Below, piece by piece: positions 10,870 to 21,571 of a DNA stretch of 64,000 bases. Numbering within the stretch: the stretch's first letter is position 1; each line of letters starts with the position of its first letter. The DNA is from Cordilura impudica (taxonomy: Eukaryota > Arthropoda > Insecta > Diptera > Scathophagidae). The DNA lies in the NCBI GenBank assembly GCA_963682025.1, contig OY821520.1, forward strand, positions 237,160,364-237,224,363. Reading direction: 5' to 3'. Position numbers and translations under genes: made by a program. Below the pieces are notes generated by a model that worked only from the letters and a program-made list of their open reading frames with translations, did no database searches and was not told the origin of the DNA.

Positions 10870-12258
10870 ACTATACAATAATTGAAAACTTTCGCTCTAT
10901 TTTTGGTTTCAACATTTTGTTGGGTATCCATATTTTTTTTTTAATACTGCTCCATAACGCCGAGGCATGGAGTCCATTAATTTGTTGATAATATCCATCG
11001 AAATTTTTTTGCTACTCTGAATTAACTGCCTCTATGAGAACTGTCTTGTTTGTGGAATTTCATGTCCATATTTTTCGATCTATAATTTGCCATAGATTTT
11101 CTATGGGATTGAGATCTAGTGATTGGCTGGCCATTCCAAAACACCAACTGCATTAAATTGTAGCAATTCGGTTACAACTTTAGAGGTGTGTGTTGGGTCA
11201 TTATCACGTTTTTAAATATTTATTTATTTTTTTAATTTATTAGCCACTATCATGTTGGAACTCACAGACCAAGGGCATATTTTCCTCTGCATATGGATAC
11301 ATTTTATCCAATACTACTTTGAGTATTTTTAACTACATGAAGTGGAACCATTCCGTGGACTGCAAAGCAAACCCATACCATAATATTGCAACCTCAAAAC
11401 TTAACAGTTTTATTTGTACTAGCAGATTCCAGCGCTCGAAATTCGAGTGCAATTTCTAGGCAGCTTTATTTTTCAACTTAGCCAATTCACAAACCAACAC
11501 TTTTATGGTTATTATTATGAATGAAGATAACAAACTCATTAACAAACACATTAACAAATTTAATAAAACACACATAGCATATGTATAATTTTATGTATGT
11601 GTTAGTAACAACTTTAAATGCAATTTACTCAAAATAAAGCAAAAAAATTTAAAAATCTATAAATCTGCAAAACGGCTAAAAAGAAATACGTTTCAAATAA
11701 TATACGTTTGATCAAAATCGGGATAAAACGGTAGAACAAATTATCCGTCACAAGGAATCGCTAGCCTATTAATTTTATGATATTTTGGGTCTATATTTAT
11801 TCCCCTTTGGTGGTCGTACAAATGTTCCTCCATCAAGACCTCTGAAATGAGACTTGAACTTATCTGAAAAGAGAACAGTATTCCAATTCGGTATTGACAG
11901 TTCATGTGTTCTTTAACAAAATGTATGCGTGCCAAAACGAAGTTCCTATGATATCAATGGTTTTTTACAAGACGCTCGTCGGGAAACAGTTCGTTTCAGA
12001 TTGTTAATAGCTTTTTTAGGCAGCATTTTTGGACATCTTTAAAACTCTCTTGCTATTATATTATTCGCTCTTTGACTCATTTTACAAGGCCTACCGGCTA
12101 AATGTTGAGTCGTCACCTATTTTACGATATTGCTTAATAATTTTTGAAATTTTGGATTTATTCGTAGAATATTTTTAACAAATTTTCTTTTGCTTAAGAC
12201 CAGCAGTAAAATCATCTATTCTGGTTTTTAACTTTACACAAGTCTTTATTCTTGTCAT
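10870..12258 (-). pseudogene. Tc1-like transposase remnant
   Basis: Reading the minus strand from the ATG at 12256-12258: MTRIKTCVKLKTRIDDFTAG and a helix-turn-helix-like SKISKIIKQY; then THELSIPNWNTVLFSDKFKS (first catalytic Asp in FSD) and GGTFVRPPKGNKYRPKIS; after an inserted stretch of roughly 280 bases, NIMVWVCFAVHGMVPLHVV; then DNDPTHTSKVVTELLQFNAV (second Asp) and VLEWPAN with IENLWQIID. This is the DD34E pattern of Tc1-like transposases with several stops and frame changes. Normal length is about 340 aa; the copy is dead. Confidence 0.85.
11418..11710. other. small insertion in the Tc1-like gene with a palindromic end
   Basis: Between two conserved transposase blocks lies about 290 bases that do not read as transposase. 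It starts with an 18-19-bp palindromic motif (gcgctcgaaattcgagtgc) close to CTAGG. The same motif occurs at about 22999-23017 and 34081-34099. The far boundary is uncertain. Confidence 0.45.
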
Positions 12259-12719
12259 TATTTTATAATTATTAATTACAAGATTAAAACATTGAAAAAT
12301 TAAATTGTGCTTAAAAAGTAAATATTTGAATAATGGTTAAGATTTTATACATTTCTTTCATACCAACTCTGTTACAGAAGTTTAGAAGTTTCCATTGTTT
12401 CATCTTCACTAAAAATTCTTTTTATTTCGTTTATCTATTGTTTTTAAATTGTAAATTTGTAACAAATTTGTTATCTTTCGATAGAGAACTCACCAAAGAC
12501 AGATTTCGCAAAAAAAAAATTATTAAAAAAACAAATTAGATAAATTTAGAATTTTGCAAAGTTTCCAATGTATTGCCCCCACTGTATATATTTCGTCTGT
12601 CTGGGTGTATGTCACTGAAGTCCTCCTAAACAGTTCGACTGGTTTTTATGAAATTTTGTGTGTTCAATAAAGTGGCTTCGAGAATGCTTGAGATAAGTAT
12701 TAGTTAGAGTGGATCGAAT

Positions 12720-13580
12720 CAATGGGCGTGGCAGCTGCCACAGAAAATAATTATTCAATATAATATATATCGATAGGGATAGCTTTGGAAATTTATTACC
12801 ATGAGTAGAAATCGGATAAGTGTGTCACCTCCCATACAAAGTTGTTATTTAATATCACATATCTCGAGTACAATGAAATGGAGAGCTTTGATACTTGGTA
12901 TGATGTCATTTGCTATTAATGTAAGAAGCCTTACCGAAAATGGGCTGGATCAGAAAAATGGGCGTGTCGTCTCCCTTACAAAGAAATGATTGAAAGACAT
13001 AACTTTTGAGTACTATGATAGGGAGAGCTTTGCATATTTGTGTGAATTCATATTTTATTAATGTAAGCAGCCGCGCTGAAAACGGCAGAGATCGGATGAA
13101 TGGGCGTGTAGCTCCCATACAAAATAATTATCAATATCATATATATCGAGTACTATTACAGGGAGAGCTTTGATACTTTGTGTGACGTCAGCTGTAATTA
13201 ATGTTAGTAACCTCGTCGAAAATTGATGGGACCGGAATTTGTTTGAGGTCATTAATTATTACTATAAGTAGGCGTGCCAAAAAAGGACGGGATCTGAGAA
13301 GTGGGCATGTTGCCTCCAGTGAATTATGCATTTTCAATATGATATATATCTTGAGTAGTATAAAAGGGGGAGTAACTATACTTTGTGTGAGTTCACAGGT
13401 TATTAGTGTGAGTAGCAGTGCTGAAAATGGGCGGTATCGGATCAGTATCACCTCCCACATGAAATAGTTTTGAACAATTTCGAGTACTATGACAGGGAGA
13501 TCCTTGATAATTTATTAATATAAGTTGCCGTGCTAAAATGGATGCGGACATATAAATTGGAGTGGTAGCACCCAACAAAG
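12720..13580. repeat. degenerate ~140-bp tandem repeat, about six units
   Basis: Units share the order GGGCGTG...CTCCCATACAAA, then ATATATCTCGAGTACTATGA, then GGGAGAGCTTTGATACTTTG, then TTAATGTAAGCAGCCGTGCT. The GAGTACTA landmark recurs near 12862, 13007, 13146, 13350 and 13480 (spacings about 145, 139, 204, 130). The short open frames here on both strands are by-products of the repeat. Confidence 0.8.
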
Positions 13581-14479
13581 TAATTACTAAATAAAAACTT
13601 TGACCGAACTATAGAAATTATCCATCTTATATTCAAAATATGTGTTCGTGAGTTGCTCCAAATTATTATTATTAAAAAGAGAATCTTTCGCTAAACTTAT
13701 ACCCGCTCCAGAGTTCGTAAGCCAAAAGATGTTTTTGTATACGTCAAGATAATTTAAATTAATGAATTAATTAATTCACTATAATTGTTTATTATAATGT
13801 AAAATTGCAATAAACTTAATTCTAAAGCAATAGCAACTTAGGCTATCAGCTTATAGTTACTAAGATCAGACGAACATTGTATTAAGTGAATTGCATTTAA
13901 AATAACGTATTGAATTTTATTCCATATTCATTAAAAGAATTCCTACTGTTATTTAAATATGTACTATTAAAACGCATCTTGGAATAAAATAATTATTTTA
14001 GGTAGAATAACGTTTGCCAAGTCAGTTGGTATCTATAAAATATATATTATTAATTTTCCCGCCTGACTACGGTATACAGTTCAAAGTTAAATGAACTTGT
14101 TAAACAAACATTAGTTATAAAACACCCACATGTTTATATTTCTACTCCTCTAACAACACAATTTTCTATAATTTTTCGATTAAATTGACTATAAAGTCTT
14201 TGAAAAAAAAAAAAAACCATCATGCATACAAAATTATAAGCAAAAACATTTTAAGCGAGTGACGAACAATTGTCAACAAAGTGTGGTTTTTAAAAGTATG
14301 CCAGTATTATATTTTCATTATCATAATCATTTTTTTAAATTAAGATTAAAATTTAATTAATATTAAATAAATGAAATTTTAGCCCTAAAAATGGTGATAT
14401 CATATAGGAAATAAGAAACAATTGTAAATGGTTGGGAACTTTTGTAAACAATACAATACTTCCTACTGAAGTTGTTTTT
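13581..14479. other. no recognisable gene
   Basis: AT-rich sequence with no long open frame, repeat family or RNA gene that I can identify. Confidence 0.6.
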
Positions 14480-15502
14480 TTTTCGGAAAATATCTGTTGT
14501 AAATTTATTTATAAAAAATTAAAAAAAATATTTATAATTTTATTTTAAAAAAAATTTTAAAAAAATGAAAAAACATTTTTTTCAATGAACTACATAGTTT
14601 ACTAAAATTGTTTTTTTTTATTTATTTATACGGAATTAAATAAGTAAATGTATTTTTTTTTTCTTTTTAAATTAATATTTTTTTTAATTTTCTTCATAAA
14701 ATTAATTTGTAAAAAATTTATTTATTAAAAATTTCTTGTAAAAAATTTAAAAATTAAGCATTTTTGGAAAACTTATTTATTAGAATTTTTGTTATATTTA
14801 TTTATTATTGTTTTATAATTATTTTTTTAAAATTTATTTTTAAAAAATTATTTTTAAAAAATTCAGTTTTAAAACATTTATTTATTAGGAATTTTAAAAA
14901 GATTCTTTAATTTAAAAATTTTAATTTACTGTTGCTAATTTTATTAATAACGTATTTAGCATTTTTTTTTTAAATTTATTTATTCATTAATGTTTTTAAA
15001 TTTATTTGTTAGCTTTTTTAGTTTATTTAATATATTTTAACTTAAATTAATTATTAGAATTTTTCTTTATATTTATTTATTACAATTTTTTTTTAAAATT
15101 ATTTCTTAAAAACTTTTGTATTAAAATTTATTTATTAAAATCTTTTTAATAATTTATTTATTAGAATATTCTTTTTTTTAATAATTTTATTAAAATTTAA
15201 ATTTAATAAATTCATTTATTAATATTTATTTCCCAAAAAAAAATTGTTTTTTAGAATTTTTCAAAAAAAAAATTGTAAATTAATTTTTTTTTTTAATAAT
15301 TATTATTTTCAAATTTATTTATTAAATATTTTTCAGAATAATTTATTTATTAGATATTTGTAATATTGATTTATAACCTTTTTAATTTTATTTATTTTGC
15401 AAATATTAATTTCCAAAAATTAATTTTTAAAAAATTTATATATTAAAATTCTATTAAATTAATGTTTTAAATATATTAATTTCAAAATTTTAAAATTAAT
15501 TT

Positions 15503-15886
15503 ATGCCGTTTTCTTTTCTGACAAAAAATGTCGCATTTTATTTGCACTTTTTTCGAAAAGTGTATTTTTATATATGTTCTAAATTCAGAGTAATCTAATT
15601 TTATACATCAATCGAGAGGTCTCAAAGTGCTGTGTTCATAAAATGCAAAACATGTTGATTATTATCTTCTTTGAACAAGATAATAAAATAATAAATATTC
15701 TCACACTATGACCTGAAAGAAGCCAATGGCTGCGATTTTTTGCGATTTACGAGCGCTCGACTTTGAGACCTTTCGATTGATGTACCAAATAAGGTTGCTC
15801 TTAATTTAGAATATATAAAAAATACACTTTTCGAAAAAAAAGTGCAAATAAAATGCGACATTTTCTGGCAGAAAAGAAAACGGCAT
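15503..15886. mobile_element. foldback MITE, 384 bp, ~130-bp arms
   Basis: Left arm ATGCCGTTTTCTTTTCTG and a following TGTCGCATTTTATTTGCAC are matched in reverse by GTGCAAATAAAATGCGACA and CAGAAAAGAAAACGGCAT at the right end. The short ORF at 15842-16027 starts in this arm and is not a gene. Confidence 0.8.
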
Positions 15887-17653
15887 TATTTTGGTTATTT
15901 TTTAAAATTTATTTATCAAACGTTATTGAAATTTATTTACTATTATTTTTTAAATTATTTACTAGTAATTTTTTTCGAATTTAAATTTTCAAGTTTTACA
16001 AAAATTTTTTTTTTTAATTATTTATAAAATTTTAGTTTATTTGTTTATTTTTAAAAGTTTATTTATTAATATTATTATATCAAAAAATTATTTCTTTGAA
16101 ATTAAAAAAAAAAAAAACAATGATTATTCAAATTTTTTGTTCAAAAATTTATTTATTAGAATATAATCGTTTATTTTAAAAATAATTTTTGTTAAAATTT
16201 AAATATCAAAAACTGATTTATTAATGTTTAAGTTCCAAAAAACTTGTTTCTTAGATTTTTTATTTCAAAAATTTATTTATTGATAAATTTTGTTAAAAAA
16301 TATATTAACATTTTTTTTCCAATAATTATTATTTACAAATTTATTTATTAAGCATTTTTCTGAATAATTTATATATTCGGTTTTTTTAATATTGATTTAT
16401 AATTTTGTTAATTTTATTTATTTTTCAAATATTATTTTTCAAAAATTAATTTTTAAAAAATTTATTTATTAAAACTTTATTATAATATTTTTTTTTAATA
16501 TATTAATTTAAAAATTTTAATTTACTTTTTTGGTTTTTTTTTTTATTAATGTATTTATTTAGCTATTTTTTATATTTATTTGTTAATCTTTATTTAAATT
16601 TTGTTATTATTATTGTTTTTTAATATTTATTAAATTTTTATTCAATATTTATTTATTAAAATTTTTTTAAATTATTTATAAAATTTGAGTTTAATTATTT
16701 ATTAAAGTTTTTTTTTTTTTTTAACTTTAAGAATTTTTTTTATATTATTTTCATATATTTATTTATTTTAATTTACTTTTTGTTTTTTTTTTTTTAATTA
16801 ATTTATTTATTTAGCTATTTTTTTATATTTACTTGTTAATCTTTATTTAGATTTTGTTATTGTTATTGTTTTTTATTATTTATTAAATTCTTATTCAATA
16901 TTTATTTATTAAAATTTTTTAAATTATTTATAAAATTTGAGTTTAATTATTTATTTATTTATGTTTTTTTTTTTAACTTTAAGAAATTGTTTATATTATT
17001 TTCAGATATTTATTTATTTTAATTTACTTTTTTGGTTTTGTTTTATTATTTTATTTATTTAGCTACTCTTTTTTATATTTATTTTTTAATCTTTATTTAA
17101 ATTTTGTTATTATTATTGTTTTTTATTATTTATTAAATTTTTATTCAACATTTATTTATTAAATTTTTTTAATTATTTATAAAATTTGTGTTTAATTATT
17201 TATTTATGTTTTTTTTAATTTTAAGAAATTTTTTTATATTATTTTCATATATTTATTTAATTTAATTTACTTTTTTGTTTTTTTAATTAATTTATTTATT
17301 TAGCTATTTTTTTTATATTTACTTGTTAATCTTATTTAAATTTTGTTATTATTGTTTTTTTATTATTTATGGAATTTTTATTCATTATTTATTTATTAAA
17401 ATTTTTTTAAATTATTTATAGAATTTGAGTTCAATTATTTATTTATTATGTTTTTTTTTTTAACTTTAAGAAATTTTTTTATATTATTTTCAAATATTTA
17501 TTTAATTTCCTTTTTTGTTTTTAATTAATTTATATATTTAGCTATTTTTTATATTTATTTGTTAATCTTTATTTAAATTTTGTTATTATTATTGTTTTTT
17601 ATTATTTATTAAATTTTTATTCAATATTTATTTTTTAAAATTTTTTTAATTAA

Positions 17654-18105
17654 TGATTGAGTTTGAAATTGTTCAGGCTCAAGATCAAATGTTTTTACTT
17701 TAAATAAAGCAAAAGCATTAGCACATTTGTTTCAAAAATTGATCTATGTATATTCTGCATGACAGGTTATACAGCAGTTTCAGGAAAAGTCACCAACCCT
17801 CATCAGTAACCAAAAGCAGTAGATAGTTTGTTTGGTAAAAAGTTAAATTCATATATATTTGCTGAAAACAACCAAATGAGAATTCAAGCAAAAGTTATAC
17901 TATTTAAGCCTCTTCCAATGTAACAAACTAAAAATAGAACAACTTTGAAACAAATATGATTGTATACGAGTACACATTGCATACTACAATATACATGTTT
18001 GTTTTTATCTTGAAAAAACAAGAAAAACGATTTGTTTTTGCTAAACTTACATTTAGCGTTAACGGCATTCCCTCCGTTAACCGTGCCCTCCCTCAAACTC
18101 AATCA
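17654..18105. mobile_element. MITE inside the AT satellite
   Basis: TTAATGATTGAGTTTGA (17650-17666) and its exact complement TCAAACTCAATCATTAA (18093-18109) bound a segment whose base composition and content differ from the surrounding satellite. The duplication is either TTAA or TA; the sequence cannot decide. The inserted body has no coding sequence I recognise. Confidence 0.75.
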
Positions 18106-19087
18106 TTAAATTGATAAAGATCGAAAATAAGATTTTTTTATTTTTATATTTTTTTAATTATTTATAAAATTTGAGTTTAATTATTTATTTATTATGTTTT
18201 GTTTTTTAACTTTAAGAAATTTTTTTATATTATTTTCAAATATTTATTTATTTTAATTTATTTTTTTTTTTTTTTTTTTTTTAATTAATTTGCTTATTTA
18301 GCTATTTTTTATATTTACTTGTTAATCTTTATTTAAATTCTGTTATTATTATTGTTTTTTTTATTTATTAAATTTTTATTCAATATTTATTTATTAAAAT
18401 TTTTTTAAATTATTTATAAAATTTGTGTTTAATAATTTATTTATTATGTTTTTTTTAACTTTAAGAAATTTTTTTATATTATTTTCAAATATTTATTTAT
18501 TTTAACTTAGTTTTTTGTTTTTTTTTTTTTTTCATTAATTTATTTATTTAGCTATTTTTTATATTTATTTGTTAATCTTTGTTTAAATGTTATTAATAAT
18601 ATTATTTATTAAATTTTTATTCAATATATATTTATTAAAAATTTTTTAATTTAGTTGTAAAATTTGAATTTAATTATTTATTTATTATATATGTTGTTTT
18701 TCGAGTGTAATAGTTTAACAAGAGCAGTTGTGTTTTGTGTCGCTCCGTATTAAAAATTAAAATTAAATAGAATGACTCCTTTTTAAATGGTGTTAGATAT
18801 AAAATATTAAATTGTAACAATTCCTTAATCATGATATAAATGAATATATAGACATTTCTATTTAAAAATTGCTAAAAGTGATATAAATTTAAACAAAAAA
18901 AAATATATAAAAGAAAATTTAGAGAGAATCAAGAAGAAAATAATAAGACATAAGCAGCTGTCTGTTGGAGACTTGCTGCAGACTGTTTTTTTTCCCCTCT
19001 TTAATAAACATATTTAGTTTTAATGTCAAAGATATACTAGGTACTAAAAATTACAAATTTCAAGATTCCGAATAAACTAAAGATTTG

Positions 19088-19631
19088 ATGAGTATGATGT
19101 CACCTCTTATGGATGAAAAATTATTAAATATGAAACAAGATGCTGATGAGATAAAAACGAGTGTTAGTGGTCCTTCGTACAAAATGGACGAGGTAAAATC
19201 GGAAAATGAATTATTGAAGAAAGAAGTTAGACAGCTAAGAGATGACAAAGAGAAGGATCATCAACAAATTATGTACCTCCAGGAACACATTAAACGCAAT
19301 AACATTATTTTCAAGGACATTCAAACCAAAGGCACATTAGAAGATGCTGTAAAAGATTGCTGTAAAGAAAATTTGAAACTTCAGCAAGATATACAAATAT
19401 TATCGACGAGAAAATTTTATGTATGAGAGAGATGAAAAAATCGGTGTCGTGGCAGAATTTAGCTCTGGAGACATTGTGGGAGAAATTTTTAAACGCACTA
19501 AAAATTTAGCGGGCTCAAAAATAATTTTGGAACAAGATAAACGAGTGATGTTAGAGCTGAAAAAATTACTTCAACAAATAAATAGGTACGTAACGAAAAA
19601 AAAATTGGCGAAAATGGTTGTGGTGAAATAA
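19088..19631 (+). pseudogene. LINE ORF1-like coiled-coil protein
   Basis: A 113-aa open frame (to 19426) and a 70-aa frame (19419-19631) overlap and look like one protein with a frameshift. The first is a charged coiled coil (MDEVKSENELLKKEVRQLRD), the end of which, YLQEHIKRNNIIFKDI, resembles the start of the RNA-binding region in L1/CR1-type ORF1 proteins. Downstream to about 19870 the sequence is Asn/Lys-rich with stops. It is probably the RNA-binding protein of the LINE whose endonuclease follows. Confidence 0.55.
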
Positions 19632-19868
19632 AAACAAAAAATTATTAAGTGAAAACCAAGATACAAATGTTGTTCTTGAAGGACTATATGGGCCTGATAT
19701 TAAATCTGTTAATTTAAATTATTATGAAATTCTATCTAAACTTTTTTCACAAAACTATTAAAAAAATCTGAAAGAAATAAATTATTTCAAAATACAATTG
19801 CAAACCTAAATAATATTTCACAAATAAATAAATTAAATAAAAATATAAATGTAAAGCCTAATCGTATA

Positions 19869-20282
19869 TATCGCACCTGGAGCTCTTAAGTGAGTCAACT
19901 CAAAATTTATAAATTTTCAGTAGAGGCAAAAAACGGTTTTTTTAATATTTACTATAAAATTTAAAACAGTTGTTTCGTTGTAAAAATTTGCGAATAATAA
20001 GCATACAACAGTAGTTGTTTTTGCGATTTTTTCAGTGATCATCAAAAATAACAAGTTTTTTGGGTGGAACTCAAAATATGTCTTTTCAGTGGATTCTAAA
20101 GAAGCTACTCTTATAACACAAAGAGGATTACAACTGTATTTTTTTTTTTTTTGCGAAAAAGTAGAAAAATCGATGTAAGATTTTTACAGTGGATAGATAT
20201 GACCACTGTGTATCGTTTTTTTTGCAAAAAGTGAAAAATGAAAAATTTTGAGTTGACTCATTTTAGAGGTACAGGTGCGATA
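19869..20282. mobile_element. MITE with ~40-bp terminal inverted repeats
   Basis: The left end ATATCGCACCTGGAGCTCTT followed by GAGTCAACTCAAAATTT is matched inverted at 20244-20282 (complement reads ATATCGCACCTGTACCTCTA). Flanking TA at 19867-19868 and 20283-20284 suggests a TA duplication. It lies between the LINE ORF1 and endonuclease blocks. Confidence 0.8.
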
Positions 20283-20304
20283 TAATGAAAGAAAAAATTT
20301 AGTA

Positions 20305-21571
20305 TCTTTAAACATTTTAGCGTATAATATACATGGCTTAGAAAATAAAGTCTTATATCTGTTTTCACAAGCATAAATCGCCTAAGTCGAAAATCAGGCT
20401 TTCGAGAAAAATTACTTTTTATATAAATGTAATCAGGCTTCATTACGACTTTGGTCAGTATATTTTAATTAATATCTTTTTAAGAAATAGTGTTAGAGAA
20501 CTGGGGATTTCACGTAAGTATAAAGCGTTTTTAGTAGAATATGATAGCATACATAACTCAAATCATTCTTAAGTCGACTTAGGCGGTTATCACTTGTAAT
20601 GATTTTTTTGAATTTATTAAAACTTATGATATATTTATATTATTGGAAACTCATATATCTGAGGAGAAGGTAGTCAGGTTGAAGAAGTATTTCGATGATT
20701 ATGAAACATTTTGGAAGCCTGCATTAAAAATCAGTAGATTTGGAAGGGGAATTGCAGGTTCTGTTTATGGTATTAAGAAAGATCTACAAAAAAAAAAAAG
20801 AACATCTCATATGAGTTCAGAATAACTGAAAAAATTTAAATAATTATAATCAAAACTTCAAACAAATCAATTAATATTAATACATTTATACCTTAGAGCA
20901 GCTACTTGGACGGAAAATTTTGAAGATGTGAGATTTTTAATAAATGATGATATAGAAAACCCCATATTAATTGGTGATTTCGGTGATATTCGGATAGGTA
21001 ATATGCAACAACCATTACATGAATTTATAAAATCTACTTTTAAAGCTGGTTTTGATGAAAGAAAGTCTAAAGATCTGACTATAAATGCAAAAGGCAAGTT
21101 ATTCCTTGAGTTATGCCAAGACTTCGGTTTGCATATATTAAATGGGTCTGGTAATTTCAGTTTTATAAGCGGTGTTGGTTAATCAGTCAATGATATTTGT
21201 ACTTCAGCCTATGATAATCTGAATAGTGTTGAAAGTTTTAAGATAGAAAATAAGATATGGTCTGATCATATGCCAACAGCTCTGAAGATGAATATATATG
21301 GGAGAAATTTAGAACATCCAATGAATTTGCTACCAAAACTGAAATGGGATGAGAGGAAAAATGAAAGTTACAAAAGAAGACTCAACCAACAGCTTACTTT
21401 ACATAAGCAACAGAAAAATATACTGAACTTGCACGATCTTGTAGAAGTTATAAATGCTTCAAACCCAACTAAAAATTACAATGACGGCCTATTTACAAAA
21501 GAAAATACATGGTTTAATTTTGAATGCTACAACGCAAGGGAAAAATCTTTTAGTGCTTCGAAAGTCAAAAC
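20305..21571 (+). pseudogene. LINE endonuclease remnant
   Basis: LNILAYNIHGLENKVLY (20305-20358) is the endonuclease start; after a MITE it continues with FFEFIKTYDIFILLETHIS (catalytic Glu) and FGRGIAGSVYGIKKD. Then ENPILIGDFGDIRIGN (the GDFN-type motif, here GDFGD), SKDLTINAKGKLFLELCQDF, and IWSDHMPT (SDH motif, about 21255-21278). Frames change at about 20815 and at a stop near 21180. The open frame 21270-21605 runs into the inverted repeat at 21572. No RT follows. Confidence 0.75.
20373..20590. mobile_element. small MITE in the LINE endonuclease
   Basis: ATAAATCGCCTAAGTCGA on the left is matched inverted by TCGACTTAGGCGGTTAT on the right (16 of 18 bases). It interrupts the endonuclease reading between two conserved blocks. 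The target duplication is not clear. Confidence 0.7.

Larger units (their letters stand above)
10672..12584 (-). mobile_element. Tc1-like transposon with IR/DR ends, 1.9 kb
   Basis: Both ends begin CAGTG next to TA (10670-10671 and 12585-12586). The left end reads CAGTGAGTGACAGTATAATG; the right end read inward is CAGTGGGGGCAATACATTGG. A second, inner copy of the AATGGCAACTTT-like motif lies about 170 bases in from each end (10857 on the left; AGTTTCCATTG at about 12387 on the right). This makes an IR/DR arrangement known from many Tc1-like elements. The minus strand carries the transposase remnant. Confidence 0.82.
14480..18700. repeat. very AT-rich satellite with ~245-bp higher-order unit
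   Basis: Built from TTTATTTATTAAAATTTTT-like sequence. From about 16400 a longer unit appears: TTTAGCTATTTTTTATATTT, TTGTTAATCTTTATTTAAAT, TGTTATTATTATTGTTTTTT, then TTAACTTTAAGAAATTTTTT. The TTTAGCTA landmark recurs near 16557, 16811, 17058, 17301, 17538, 18298 and 18548, spacings about 237-253 apart from one gap caused by a MITE. A similar AT-rich satellite occurs in inverted orientation at 31.5-32.9 kb. Confidence 0.8.
18701..21571 (+). mobile_element. decayed LINE broken by two MITEs
   Basis: The region starts with a GTGTTTTGTGTCGCTCCGT stretch suggestive of a LINE 5' end, then an ORF1-like coiled coil (19088-19631) and an endonuclease (20305-21300). No reverse transcriptase is visible; the element ends where the inverted-repeat DNA element begins (21572). 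The clade is not determined. Confidence 0.6.

Noticed and set aside
12801..13578. Overlapping 60-90-aa frames on both strands
   Set aside because: They follow the ~140-bp tandem repeat and have no family motif.
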